Assembly (NCBI GenBank): GCA_019843655.1
Contig: JACDQD010000001.1
Location: 42,042,230 to 42,106,229, forward strand
Reading direction: 5' to 3'
DNA length: 64,000 nt
Origin: Lethocerus indicus
Taxonomy: Eukaryota > Arthropoda > Insecta > Hemiptera > Belostomatidae
The position numbers were made by a program, and so were the translations under genes. Shown piece after piece: positions 10,675 to 18,679 of the stretch; the first letter of the stretch is position 1; each line of letters opens with the position of its first letter. Under the pieces are notes generated by a model that ran no database searches, was not told where the DNA came from, and saw only the letters and a program-made list of their open reading frames with translations.

Positions 10675-12681
10675 TTACAATTTTTCCGGCGATCGAGGTC
10701 GGGAATCCGTCCGCGGACTGTTCCCCTTATTCCACGCTCCCCGGATTGCCGCTGAACTCGATCGCCGACCTGTCTCCCGAACTTGAACTTCGTCCGCGAA
10801 CCGTACTTTCTTTCTTTCTTTCCGCGGAGTCCGCAGCTCCTTGAGGTGGGCGGTCTCGCGTCGCCCTGCGGGGTTGTCGGCCCTCTCAAGTCGTACCCGG
10901 TTTCTGTTCAACAACCGCACGACCCGATACGGCCCCAGATACCGCGGATCCGTCTTCCTGCGCCGGCAGGCGTTCTTCCTGAAAACCACATCACCCGCGC
11001 GTATTCCTTCGAGCAAATTCCCTTCTGTTTCCGCGTTATGTCTGTCAGTCATTTCTGTTTTCGCTTTTACGATCCTGTCCGACACGCCCGCCCGTGCCGA
11101 TAGGGAATTTGCTAAATCGTGCGGGGTCTGACCCGTCGCGGAGTGTACACTATAGTTGTAGGCTAGGACGGCCCTAGCCATTGCGTTCGTCCCCGTTAGA
11201 CCTTTTCCGGTTTTCAGCAAATTTAAATGCTCCGCGAGGGTCCCATGCAAACGCTCGATCATCCCGTGGGATTGCGGATGTCGCGGTGTCGTATAATGCC
11301 AGCCGATATCTAATTCTTTTAATGTATCACGGAGACGCTTGTTGTCGAACTCGCGGCCTTTATCCATAATTATTAAATTGGGCTTGCCTTGTGCCGCGAA
11401 TCGTTCCAATAATGCCGTTCTAATTGCGTTCGCTGTTTTATTCCTAATTCGCCGGGCGTAGGCTAGGCGTGAGTACTCATCAATCGTCGTGAGGTACTTT
11501 TCCTTTTCCCAGAAGAACACGTCTATCTGGACTCTCAAACCCGGCTCTGTCGGGGTCGGTGTAACCATCCGCGGGGCTTCTAGCGGTCTCCTAACATACT
11601 TTACTTGGTTACACACCGAGCACTCGCCGACAATTTCTCTAATTGTGCCCAGCATGTTGGGCCAATAATATTCCCTTTTCAGGTGGTCTAACGTTTCTTT
11701 CTCCCCTCTGTGGTTAGTGATACCGGTATGGTAACTATTAACTATTTCGCGTTGGCGCGTCTCCGATTTTATGGTTTCCACCATCCTGTCGCAAACTATT
11801 AGCTGGCCGGTCCGTCCTATTTGCCCTGCTAGGTAGGCTGTAATCAGCCTCTGTTCCAGCTCTCGGGAATCGGTATACGCATGATACGATCTGTCCTGAT
11901 CCAGTACCTGTCGTAAAATCTCTACTAACTGTTCGGTCGACGCGTCTGTCCCCACGCGAACTGTCGTTGTCCGCGTATGCGCATACCGATCGCGCTCCGT
12001 AGTTATTTCCGATCCCTGTACGCTCACTAGGATCAACTGATCCCGCTTATCGTTGATTATTTGCGACAGTCGAGTCACTCCTGACGGAAGGTCAGATTCT
12101 GGCTCTTCCGGGGTGACAGGTGGTCTCTCTTCGGTCGTTCCTAGACCTCTATCGCTAAACGCCCAGTCTCTCAGGTATCTCAGGGCGAATGGGGTATCTT
12201 CCTCTCCGGCCACCTCTGGGTCGTCCGCGCCGTTTTCTCCGGCGTTGACATTCCTGGAGAGACAGTCTGCCACCACGTTCTCCGAACCCTTGGTGTGCGA
12301 TATCACGAAGTCGTACGCGGCTAGCCGCTCTTTCCACTTCGTGATACGCGCAGACGTCTCCTTCAGTTTGTCAACCCAGACTAACGGCTTATGGTCCGTC
12401 CGGACCGCGAACGATCTCCCAAACACGTACGGCCTGAATTGTTCTATTCCCCATACGACTCCCAGCAGTTCGCGCTCTATCGTGCTATAATTCCTTTCCG
12501 CGGCCGTTAGTTTCCGACTCGCGAATGCGATAGGCCTGTCGCCATCCTCTTCCGGTTGGGAGAGGACCGCGCCTATCGCTTCTTGACTTGCGTCCGTCGT
12601 TATCACGAACTGCTGTTCGAAGTCGGGGAATTTCAACACGGGGGCAGAGCAAAAGGGCCTCCTTACATCGTTCGACCGCAT
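10675..12681 (-). CDS. Pol segment 3: RNase H and integrase
   Basis: This frame encodes 668 residues, of which roughly the first 10 precede the true join. RNase H: TTDAS with D30, E71 in the ERELL motif, D96 in RTDHKPL and D139 in VADCLSR, all four catalytic acids. An acidic linker follows (about 148-205). Integrase: zinc-binding H318, H324, C354, C357; catalytic D387 (VQIDVF), D440 (IIMDKG), E476 (GMIERLHG), giving D-x52-D-x35-E; GPY motif at 583-585 in YLGPYRVV. There is no chromodomain after the GPY region; the tail is basic and ends in EKL. It would process RNA/DNA hybrids and insert the cDNA. It joins the upstream RT segment near 12651-12654, where the frame changes. Confidence 0.93.
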   Translation of the reverse strand: MRSNDVRRPFCSAPVLKFPDFEQQFVITTDASQEAIGAVLSQPEEDGDRPIAFASRKLTAAERNYSTIERELLGVVWGIEQFRPYVFGRSFAVRTDHKPLVWVDKLKETSARITKWKERLAAYDFVISHTKGSENVVADCLSRNVNAGENGADDPEVAGEEDTPFALRYLRDWAFSDRGLGTTEERPPVTPEEPESDLPSGVTRLSQIINDKRDQLILVSVQGSEITTERDRYAHTRTTTVRVGTDASTEQLVEILRQVLDQDRSYHAYTDSRELEQRLITAYLAGQIGRTGQLIVCDRMVETIKSETRQREIVNSYHTGITNHRGEKETLDHLKREYYWPNMLGTIREIVGECSVCNQVKYVRRPLEAPRMVTPTPTEPGLRVQIDVFFWEKEKYLTTIDEYSRLAYARRIRNKTANAIRTALLERFAAQGKPNLIIMDKGREFDNKRLRDTLKELDIGWHYTTPRHPQSHGMIERLHGTLAEHLNLLKTGKGLTGTNAMARAVLAYNYSVHSATGQTPHDLANSLSARAGVSDRIVKAKTEMTDRHNAETEGNLLEGIRAGDVVFRKNACRRRKTDPRYLGPYRVVRLLNRNRVRLERADNPAGRRETAHLKELRTPRKERKKVRFADEVQVRETGRRSSSAAIRGAWNKGNSPRTDSRPRSPEKL

Positions 12682-13112
12682 CCAGGACTCTTGCGGTGAT
12701 GCTGAACTCCTTCCCCTTTTTCAGCATCGCCGTCAAGGGCTCCGTCATGTGGGCGAACGACCGGATGAACCGCCGATAATATCCGACCATACCCAAGAAC
12801 GTCCGGACCTCCTTAACGTTCTTGGGTACCGGCATTTCCCTTATTGCCCTGATCTTATCCGCATTCGGACTCACTCCCGTGGCCGTAATCTCGTGTCCCA
12901 TGAACTTTATTTGACCTACTGCCAACGTTGTCTTGTCGGCTGCGACCTTCAGACCAAATTCTTTGATCCTCTCGAATAGCTTCCCGAGGTGGCGTTCGTG
13001 GTCTTTCAACGTCTTGCTGAAGACCACGATGTCGTCCATGTATATCTGGACACACCCCTCATCTAATCCTTCGAGAAATTCGTCCATTAACCGTTGGAAG
13101 GTCGCTGGGGCA
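12485..13112 (-). CDS. Pol segment 2: C-terminal half of reverse transcriptase
   Basis: The frame is open from the A7 run at 13113-13119. It encodes the RT palm active site YMDD (about 16 residues after MDEFLEGLDE begins), then VVFSKT, FMGHEI and the connection motif FLGMVGYYRRFIRSFA. Beyond about 12654 the frame is out of register with RNase H and reads meaningless sequence to a stop at 12485. Ty3/gypsy elements more often have YLDD, YIDD or YVDD, so YMDD is a variant, though a permitted one. The catalytic aspartates are intact. Confidence 0.9.
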
Positions 13113-14126
13113 TTTTTTTAATCCGAATGGCATCCGTAGGAACTCGTAATGTCCACGCTCGAAACTGAAGGCCGTTTTCTCCACGTCTTCTGGATGCATA
13201 CGTATCTGGTGATACCCGGACTTCAGGTCGAGCGTGCTGAACACTCGAGCACCCGCCATCCTATCTAACATCTCTTCCAAGCGGGGCAGTGGGTACCTTT
13301 CCAGCCTAGTCCTACTGTTTAATTGCCTGTAGTCTACTACGACTCTATATTTCTGTACTCCATCTGCCCCTACTTTCTTGGGGACTACCCACAGGGGGCT
13401 ACAGAATGACGACGTTGATCGCCGTATAATGCCCTGTTCTATCATCTCTTTAATATGTTGGCTAATTATTTCTTTCATTGCCTGTGGGTATCTACGCGGC
13501 TTAACATACACCGGTTTTGTGCCCTCAAGGTCTATGGTGTGCCGGACTCTGCCCGTTGCTGTTAACGGCTCCCCATCCTTATAAAACGTATCACCATACC
13601 GGTCTTTAATTTTGCCTATTAATTTCTCTCGCGCGGTTTGAGCGCTCTCAACCGCCGTGACCGCGACATGTCCGCGACCCTTTGTCCCACGCCTCGCGCT
13701 ATACTGTCGGTTGCCCAGGGTTACTGTCCAACAGCCGTCCGTCAGTCGCTGTTCCCCGTTCACCCTTTCGATTATGTCACACCCGATTATTACGTCGTAT
13801 TTTCGGCTGGGCAACGTCGCGACGTGTACCGCGGCAGTTCCCGATTTACCGGTCAGTTTCCGGAGTGGTATCTTCGCCTCGCCCTGCAGACGTTCCACTC
13901 CGGTCACGGTTCTGACCGTACATTTACACGGGTCTCCCGATGTGGTTCCCCGGAATTTCCTGCATGCCGCAGGCGAGATCAACGTGGAATCGGACCCCGT
14001 ATCTAGAAGGGCCCACAATCCCCAGGACTTAATATAGATCACGGGCAGCAAGCCTGGTCGCGCACACTCTCGGGGTGAAGCCCCGTTACCCCGGTGTCCG
14101 CTGCCCGTGTGCCGAGACCACTCACC
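13059..14126 (-). CDS. Pol segment 1: protease and N-terminal half of RT
   Basis: The frame opens straight after the gag UGA (14127-14129) and has no ATG near its start; the first near-cognate codon is TTG at 14051. Counting from there: aspartic protease with LLDTGSDSTLIS (D17-T18-G19) and a VIIGCDII motif at 88-94; then an RT with KYRVVVDYRQLN (235-245), first catalytic Asp D275 in STLDLKSGYHQI, and MPFGLKK (307-313). After the A7 run at 13113-13119 the frame diverges from RT and stops at 13059. The DTG protease acts as a homodimer to cleave Gag and Gag-Pol. Confidence 0.93.
   Translation of the reverse strand, partial: GEWSRHTGSGHRGNGASPRECARPGLLPVIYIKSWGLWALLDTGSDSTLISPAACRKFRGTTSGDPCKCTVRTVTGVERLQGEAKIPLRKLTGKSGTAAVHVATLPSRKYDVIIGCDIIERVNGEQRLTDGCWTVTLGNRQYSARRGTKGRGHVAVTAVESAQTAREKLIGKIKDRYGDTFYKDGEPLTATGRVRHTIDLEGTKPVYVKPRRYPQAMKEIISQHIKEMIEQGIIRRSTSSFCSPLWVVPKKVGADGVQKYRVVVDYRQLNSRTRLERYPLPRLEEMLDRMAGARVFSTLDLKSGYHQIRMHPEDVEKTAFSFERGHYEFLRMPFGLKKCPSDLPTVNGRISRRIR
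14040..14109 (-). promoter_or_regulatory. Predicted RNA structure downstream of gag UGA
   Basis: On the minus-strand RNA, CACGGGCAGC (14109-14100) is the exact complement of GCTGCCCGTG (14049-14040), a 10-bp helix. Inside it ACACCGGGGT (14097-14088) can pair with ACCCCG (14076-14071) and, after an AGA bulge, GTGT (14067-14064), giving a second 10-bp helix around an 11-nt loop. An alternative small hairpin CGGGG-CTTCA-CCCCG uses the same region. The structure begins 17 nt after the UGA, close to where a ribosome pausing on the stop would meet it. Stable structures 3' of a leaky stop promote readthrough in gammaretroviruses and several insect and plant viruses. The pairing is seen; the function is inferred. 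Confidence 0.55.
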
Positions 14127-14128
14127 TC
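14120..14128 (-). promoter_or_regulatory. Consensus 5' splice donor overlapping the gag stop
   Basis: The minus strand reads CTGAG|GTGAGTGG, an excellent match to MAG|GTRAGT. Its exon side includes the UGA of gag. Errantiviruses make a spliced env RNA; here no env or clear acceptor is present, so the site may be a relic, a route to a subgenomic RNA, or coincidence. Confidence 0.35.
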
Positions 14129-15314
14129 AGCTGGAGTGGCGTCGTCCGCCGGATTCCGGCCGTTGTTTCTGGGCTCCCTTCCTCAACCTCCGGTCCTCGC
14201 TCGAGCTCGACGACGCCGACGATGACCTCTGTGAGCCTCTTCCAGTGAACCGTTGCGGCCTTTGTTCGTGGATGAAGTCTTCAGAGTCCGACGAACCTGA
14301 AACTGACGAACTTATATTCTTTAATACGTGGTCCTTCGTGTTCCGCGATCCCTTCGCTCTCGCTCGTCTTCTTGTCGCCGAGCAGTCCATAGGTTCGCCT
14401 CTAGCCGCCGCCGCGTACGAGACCGGCTGTCTGAACCGGGAGCGCATCATGTAGGGGCATTCTCGCGCGAAGTGTCCCTCTTCTGCGCACTCCCAGCATA
14501 CCTGTGGTCGCTGTTGTTTCTTCAGCCGGTCTTGTACCCGGAAGTTGGGGTTCCTAGGTGGTTTAGGAACATTGACCAGCGGCTGTTGGTTCCTGGACGC
14601 GGGGGCGGTCCGTCTGTCGAACCTCGCCGGCCTCTGCTGGCGTCTGTCCCTTCGTGACACCACCTCCGTCCAGCACCTTGTCTCCTCGTTCTCCGCCCGG
14701 ATCGCCTCCAGAGCCTCATTGAACCCGGTGCGGCCAGACGGTGTTGCCCTTATCGTTTTGGCCAACGTGTGATTAACACCATTGGCCAACATTTGTTTAG
14801 TGAGTTCTAGCAGAACCAGTTGTGATTGGTCCCGTCGCTCCGTTCCTTCGACCGCCGAGCCTATTTCCTCCAGGGCGGGTCGCACTTCCTCCATAACCTT
14901 GACGGCGTACGCTAGGTGGCTCTCTCCTGGTTCGCGCTCCATTCTAAAGATCCTTGCCCACCGTCTCCAGATCGAGGCCCTCGACCCAGCGTAGTGTTCC
15001 TTCAGCCGGTTTCGGACCTCGATCCAGGGCTGCTGGACCCGCAACCCGATTTCCCGTAAGACGGACCTATCGATCCGCCCCACGAGATCCTCCACCAGTG
15101 GCGTGCAAAGTTCCGGCGGCAGCCTGCCGTCACAAATTTCTTTGTGAAGGCCGTCCGCCTTCTCTAACCACTCGGTGAGGTCGCGGGCCTGACCCTCGAA
15201 CGGCCACAGGTTACCTATTCGCACCGCCAGATAGGATGTCCTATGATTCTGTGCGGCCATCCATGCCGCCGTTGTGGCTGCGTCCATGGTGGCCTGGTCG
15301 GGTGATTTGGCCAT
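14127..15314 (-). CDS. gag: Gag structural polyprotein with CCHC zinc knuckle
   Basis: The product is 395 residues starting MAKSPDQATM. I chose the ATG at 15314 because it has a strong context (ACCATGG) and starts just after the leader. The same frame is open upstream through the primer binding site to a codon at 15524 in the LTR, giving a possible 70-residue extension. Residues about 25-215 form a helical, charged capsid-like region. A basic linker precedes the knuckle CWECAEEGHFAREC (C273, C276, H281, C286), which binds genomic RNA. The C-terminus is rich in Ser, Arg and acidic residues (about 335-395) and may be phosphorylated. Gag ends at UGA 14127-14129, after which the same frame continues into protease. 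The frame has no lesion. Confidence 0.93.
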   Translation of the reverse strand: MAKSPDQATMDAATTAAWMAAQNHRTSYLAVRIGNLWPFEGQARDLTEWLEKADGLHKEICDGRLPPELCTPLVEDLVGRIDRSVLREIGLRVQQPWIEVRNRLKEHYAGSRASIWRRWARIFRMEREPGESHLAYAVKVMEEVRPALEEIGSAVEGTERRDQSQLVLLELTKQMLANGVNHTLAKTIRATPSGRTGFNEALEAIRAENEETRCWTEVVSRRDRRQQRPARFDRRTAPASRNQQPLVNVPKPPRNPNFRVQDRLKKQQRPQVCWECAEEGHFARECPYMMRSRFRQPVSYAAAARGEPMDCSATRRRARAKGSRNTKDHVLKNISSSVSGSSDSEDFIHEQRPQRFTGRGSQRSSSASSSSSEDRRLRKGAQKQRPESGGRRHSS

Positions 15315-15462
15315 GGTTTCTTTCACTATGAAGGTGGCTGGTTTAATGATCGTCTTCTTGCCGTCGGCCAGTTTTCCTGCTGAACAGACAGACACAGGAA
15401 CCCCGCGCTCGAAGAGAGGTGTAACGAGAGAGAGAAAAAAATTCCGGCTTCGCACTGTACTG
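15315..15462 (-). other. 5' leader between primer binding site and gag
   Basis: About 150 nt, expected to hold packaging signals. A purine-rich GAGAGAG tract on the plus strand near 15427-15440 is its only notable feature. The gag frame is open across it. Confidence 0.6.
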
Positions 15463-15480
15463 TCCCGGGTTTCGGCACCA
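15463..15480 (-). other. Primer binding site for tRNA-Phe
   Basis: The plus strand reads TCCCGGGTTTCGGCACCA, which is the 3' end of animal cytosolic tRNA-Phe: T-stem strand, acceptor TTTCGGC pairing with the 5' GCCGAAA, discriminator A, CCA. The minus-strand RNA is thus complementary to 18 nt of that tRNA. The first base of the site is also the last base of the 5' LTR, a one-base overlap like that described in errantivirus-type elements. Well-known gypsy-type elements use tRNA-Lys, -Ser or -Arg, so Phe is less common. Confidence 0.85.
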
Positions 15481-15609
15481 GTTAAACTATGCACGGGAAA
15501 TTCTCTATTTTTAAAAAACGCCAAACTTTATTACAAGAAATGATATAAATGCGTAATACAAGATAATACACGAGGAAGTGCTCACAAACTCAAAGCTAGC
15601 TATCAACTG

Positions 15610-15625
15610 CCGGGCCTCTGCCCGG
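15610..15625 (-). other. GC hairpin in the LTR
   Basis: CCGGGC and GCCCGG pair perfectly around AGAG. It lies just downstream of the TATA-like box at about the expected start of the R region, so it may sit at or near the 5' end of the RNA. The copy in the 3' LTR is identical. Confidence 0.6.
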
Positions 15626-15631
15626 TTTACA

Positions 15632-15639
15632 ATATATAA
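15632..15639 (-). promoter_or_regulatory. TATA-like box of the 5' LTR
   Basis: The minus strand reads GTTATATATTG about 90 bp into the 248-bp LTR, a reasonable position for the promoter of the genomic RNA. No initiator is proven. Confidence 0.5.
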
Positions 15640-15727
15640 CGATCATCTTAACAAAGGGCTTTGCCAAATCTATACGTTGTTTATTTACATCTCTTAATGC
15701 CGTTTGGGCTCCTGGCCCCACTTAACT

Positions 15728-15742
15728 ATATATATATATATA
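15728..15742. repeat. (AT)n tract, right flank of the LTR element
   Basis: Seven AT units directly after the 5' LTR, matching the tract at 10130-10167. The repeat hides the exact target-site duplication. Confidence 0.85.
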
Positions 15743-16931
15743 AATGTGACTATAGGCTGCTGCAAAGTAATAACATGCATTTGTGTTCTAACCCAGGGGT
15801 TGTCGTCGCTTGGGACTGACCTGGTTCTTATAGGTTGGTTTAACGATCTCGCCCTTACCTGGATGTACTTCCAGAAGTTCAGAATATAACAGAATGCAAA
15901 TGAAGTATACATGAAAATTATTTCAAATTTTCCCATATCTGGAAATCATACTTATCACACTTATCATACTTATCACAAATATTTACATATATGGAGACTC
16001 CCTATATATACTGGTGTATAGAGGCCAGTCTATGTCTATGTACGTTAATATTGGAGTTATTTTAAAATGCGTTCAGGAAAATTGCAATAAATCTCGCGAA
16101 ACCATTAAATAATTAAATGCCAGCGGGGTACATAGAAAACCCATTTATAAAATAAATTAAAACGTACATTCGAGACTCTCATGGAAAAATCACAATTAAA
16201 AATACGGAGCGGTCCTCTCTAACTTTAAAAAGTTAAAAAAAATTGACACCTAATACTCAATACTTTACTCTGAATACTCCATTCGAAATAACCGCCGAAA
16301 TTAATTACTAAAAATTTTACACTATAAGTATCCCAAACTATGTTTTGATTATGGCTTCCTAGAGTTTTTGAATTGAACAAGAAGTTTCCCCACTCGTTTC
16401 GGGAGGGGTAAAAAAGTACGAAAATCAAGTCGGTTCAAAATAAGTTTTGGCCGATTCCGCCGTTATAATAACTGGAAATTACTTTACATCCAATGCATTT
16501 GCCAGCCCAGTTACTTCTTGTTTGATGATGGATATTCATTGTTTCGATTATGATCTACAATATTTGTTCTTCGACGTCTCTTTGAAATATCGGTACTTTC
16601 CGCAGTTCCCGGATTCCATTCCATTTGGCTGAAATTCAATAGAGTTCGAGATTTATGGGATTAATAAACAAATGTCGAACCGGCGGTAAAATTGTTCTTG
16701 GGCCATCGTGGCAAGATCCCAAAACCTTGCCGGCCCCAATGAAAATGTGTGGACGATAATTAAGCGGGTAGTCTAAATACGGATTAATCGCAAATATGCA
16801 TCAATTATTATTTATTTAACATAATTTAATTACACACTACTATAAGGATATAATAATGTCTCTGACTTGAATGATAAATTGTTTCCGTGAAAATATGGAA
16901 ATGTTATGAATTATGATACAAGGATTCTCTG
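15743..16931. other. Non-coding stretch
   Basis: No gene or repeat copy recognised. Short tandem TTATCA(C/T)AC units occur near 15950-15975. Open frames are under 90 codons and unlike known proteins. Confidence 0.45.
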
Positions 16932-17027
16932 TCTAACCGAGGTTCATCCCAATGTATTAAGCAATCATACCGGAACTCGGCGATAATTCCATTTCTGGTT
17001 GCGGAAACCTTCCCTCGTTTGAAATAC
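16932..17027 (+). repeat. Dispersed repeat family B, copy
   Basis: It has CTAACCGAGGTTCATCCC, GTATTAAGCAAT, ACCGGAACT, GCGATAA and then GGTTGCGGAAACCTTC. The first half matches 4843-4916 and the second half matches 46750-46782, so this copy links both. Non-coding; class unknown. Confidence 0.6.
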
Positions 17028-18679
17028 TGTTTTTAATTTCAAACGAATCATCTGAAATGAATTGATATTGTGCAGAACTCATATACGTACAGGCATATTA
17101 GCTACAGTAATAACATGAAATTAATATTCGATGACTGGAAAAATATTGCGCCAGTATGAAGTAGTATATGATGCCATTTTACTCGATTCAAACGTTTACT
17201 TTAATTCAACAAAACAGGAAGAAATTCGGTATAAACTATTCAAAATCGTTTTGAGGAATTCCTTTTTCAATCCAGAATGCAACAGAGGAATTTACTCCAA
17301 GGGGGGGCAATAAAGTATCGCGTTTATCGAAAACGGCATGAACTGGGGAGTATTTTGATAATATTTCCCTATAAATAATTCTGCGTGCCGGATAAGACAT
17401 TAATGGAATAAAGCCAGAACTATGGAATCGAACGTAAATCAGATGGCCGGTATTTTATTTTACAATCGACCGTTTGTACTTTTATGCCCGCATTTCACGA
17501 ATAGACCCAATCGGTCTGCCGAATTCAAATTTAGTCCACTATTATTTCTCTATTCGTATTATATTACAATTCTCTGAGAAATTAATAACACTCGCTTTGA
17601 ATCGGGATTTGACTCTGAAACATTTTAACTGTATACGTAGTTTTTATAACTGCATTGACGTTATTTAAACATTTAAATGATTTAAAGTTGAAATATTTGT
17701 ATTAGAATTTTTCTAGTTTGTACTAAGCCGGGGACCGAAATAAAATTAAAATCAAGTTGACGACCGTCGGATTGCAATGGGACTTCATACTTAAATTAAA
17801 TCCTGAGGTGATTTCTCTACAATTTCTCAAAACATTCAATCGAAATACGTATTAGGAGTATGAAAATAAATGGAATTTTTATTTTTCTAATTTTTGTTAA
17901 AAAATAGTGTCTCCGGGCAGTATCATAAGCGGGTATCGTTAGTTATCGTCACGTGGAATCCAATCGGTTCTATGGACGGTGGCCCAAGTGGGGCATCATA
18001 TTTTCCTTCGCAGAATCCTCCGGCCGGCCGGTACGTAGATCCTAAACGGCGCTTAGTAGGCGAAAACTAAATGAAGCCCCGGCGCTGTCCCCCCGGGCTT
18101 TGCCCCACAGCTTCAACGGAACGTTATCGGGAGTTTAAAACGGGCTCGGTAACAGGCCTATCTCATTTCGGGTTAGGCACTTCCCCGCCCCCCGCCCCCC
18201 GTCCCTTTTCCATTCCATTATTTAAATGGAATTCCACTCCCAGTATTGTTCGCGAGGAATTATTTATTTACGATACGCTAAGGGAATATTAAAATGCCTA
18301 AATAATGTAAATACAATCGATTGACCTTACGATATTTGATACGAAAATTACATACTGATAAGAACGAAGGCAAAACACTCAGTGCACATAGTAAAAACTA
18401 CAATATTACTATAAAAACTACTTTATTCCATGAATTGGATACAACTCATATAATGAGTATTGAACGAGAATTAAATACTCTTATTTTCTTCGCACTTGGG
18501 ACTGCTTGTCGACTACTTCATTTTGATCTGAATTATTTAGTTAAAACATTGAGGACAAATATGAGTTTTGTAATACAGTACATCAAAAATGCTCGTTTTT
18601 TTTTGTTTTAACACTTTAAATGTTCAGCACAGTATTTTTATACCCCGAAGGTGATGGAGGTGTAGATAATTTTGTTGTT
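17028..18679. other. Non-coding stretch
   Basis: Short frames at 17131-17313, 18071-18292 and 18321-18611 match nothing I know. A GC-rich patch lies at 18000-18200. No repeat copy seen. Confidence 0.45.

Larger units (their letters stand above)
10675..14126 (-). pseudogene. Pro-pol polyprotein, frame broken twice
   Basis: Together the three frame segments encode protease, reverse transcriptase, RNase H and integrase in the usual Ty3/gypsy order. It starts without its own ATG directly after the gag UGA and in the same frame, so expression would be as Gag-Pol through stop readthrough. Breaks: an A7 run on the minus strand (13113-13119) in the reverse transcriptase just before the catalytic YMDD, and a change near a T4 run (12651-12654) at the RT/RNase H junction. 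Both sit in homopolymers. No internal stop exists outside these breaks, and all catalytic residues are present, so the lesions are very recent or are assembly errors. Confidence 0.9.
10168..15727 (-). mobile_element. Ty3/gypsy LTR retrotransposon, complete, minus strand
   Basis: A full-length element of about 5.56 kb. Order on the minus strand: 5' LTR, tRNA-Phe primer binding site, gag, UGA, protease, reverse transcriptase, RNase H, integrase, polypurine tract, 3' LTR. Protease-RT-RNase H-integrase order defines the Ty3/gypsy group (Metaviridae). LTR ends AGTTAA/TTAACT and an ATAT-rich target resemble Drosophila gypsy, 17.6 and 297 elements. There is no env-like frame between integrase and the 3' LTR. 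Inside the (AT)n target a 5-bp duplication ATATA is possible but cannot be resolved from the repeat. LTRs are identical except one C, so insertion is recent. Pol is interrupted by two frame changes at homopolymers, so this copy is either newly dead or affected by sequencing error. Confidence 0.97.
15480..15727 (-). repeat. 5' LTR (248 bp), promoter-bearing
   Basis: It matches the 3' LTR base for base except for one C fewer in the run before CACTTAACT. On the minus strand it begins AGTTAAGTGGGG and carries, in order, a TATA-like TTATATATTG, a perfect CCGGGC-AGAG-GCCCGG hairpin, and AATAAA. Transcription should start about 25-30 nt after the TATA-like box. Confidence 0.97.

Noticed and set aside
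10635..10889. 84-codon minus frame overlapping the integrase end
   Set aside because: It lies in another frame over the integrase tail and has no motif of its own.
12053..12490. 145-codon plus-strand frame inside the retrotransposon
   Set aside because: It is antisense to the RNase H/integrase region and reflects pol codon usage. The same holds for other plus-strand frames between 10783 and 15543.
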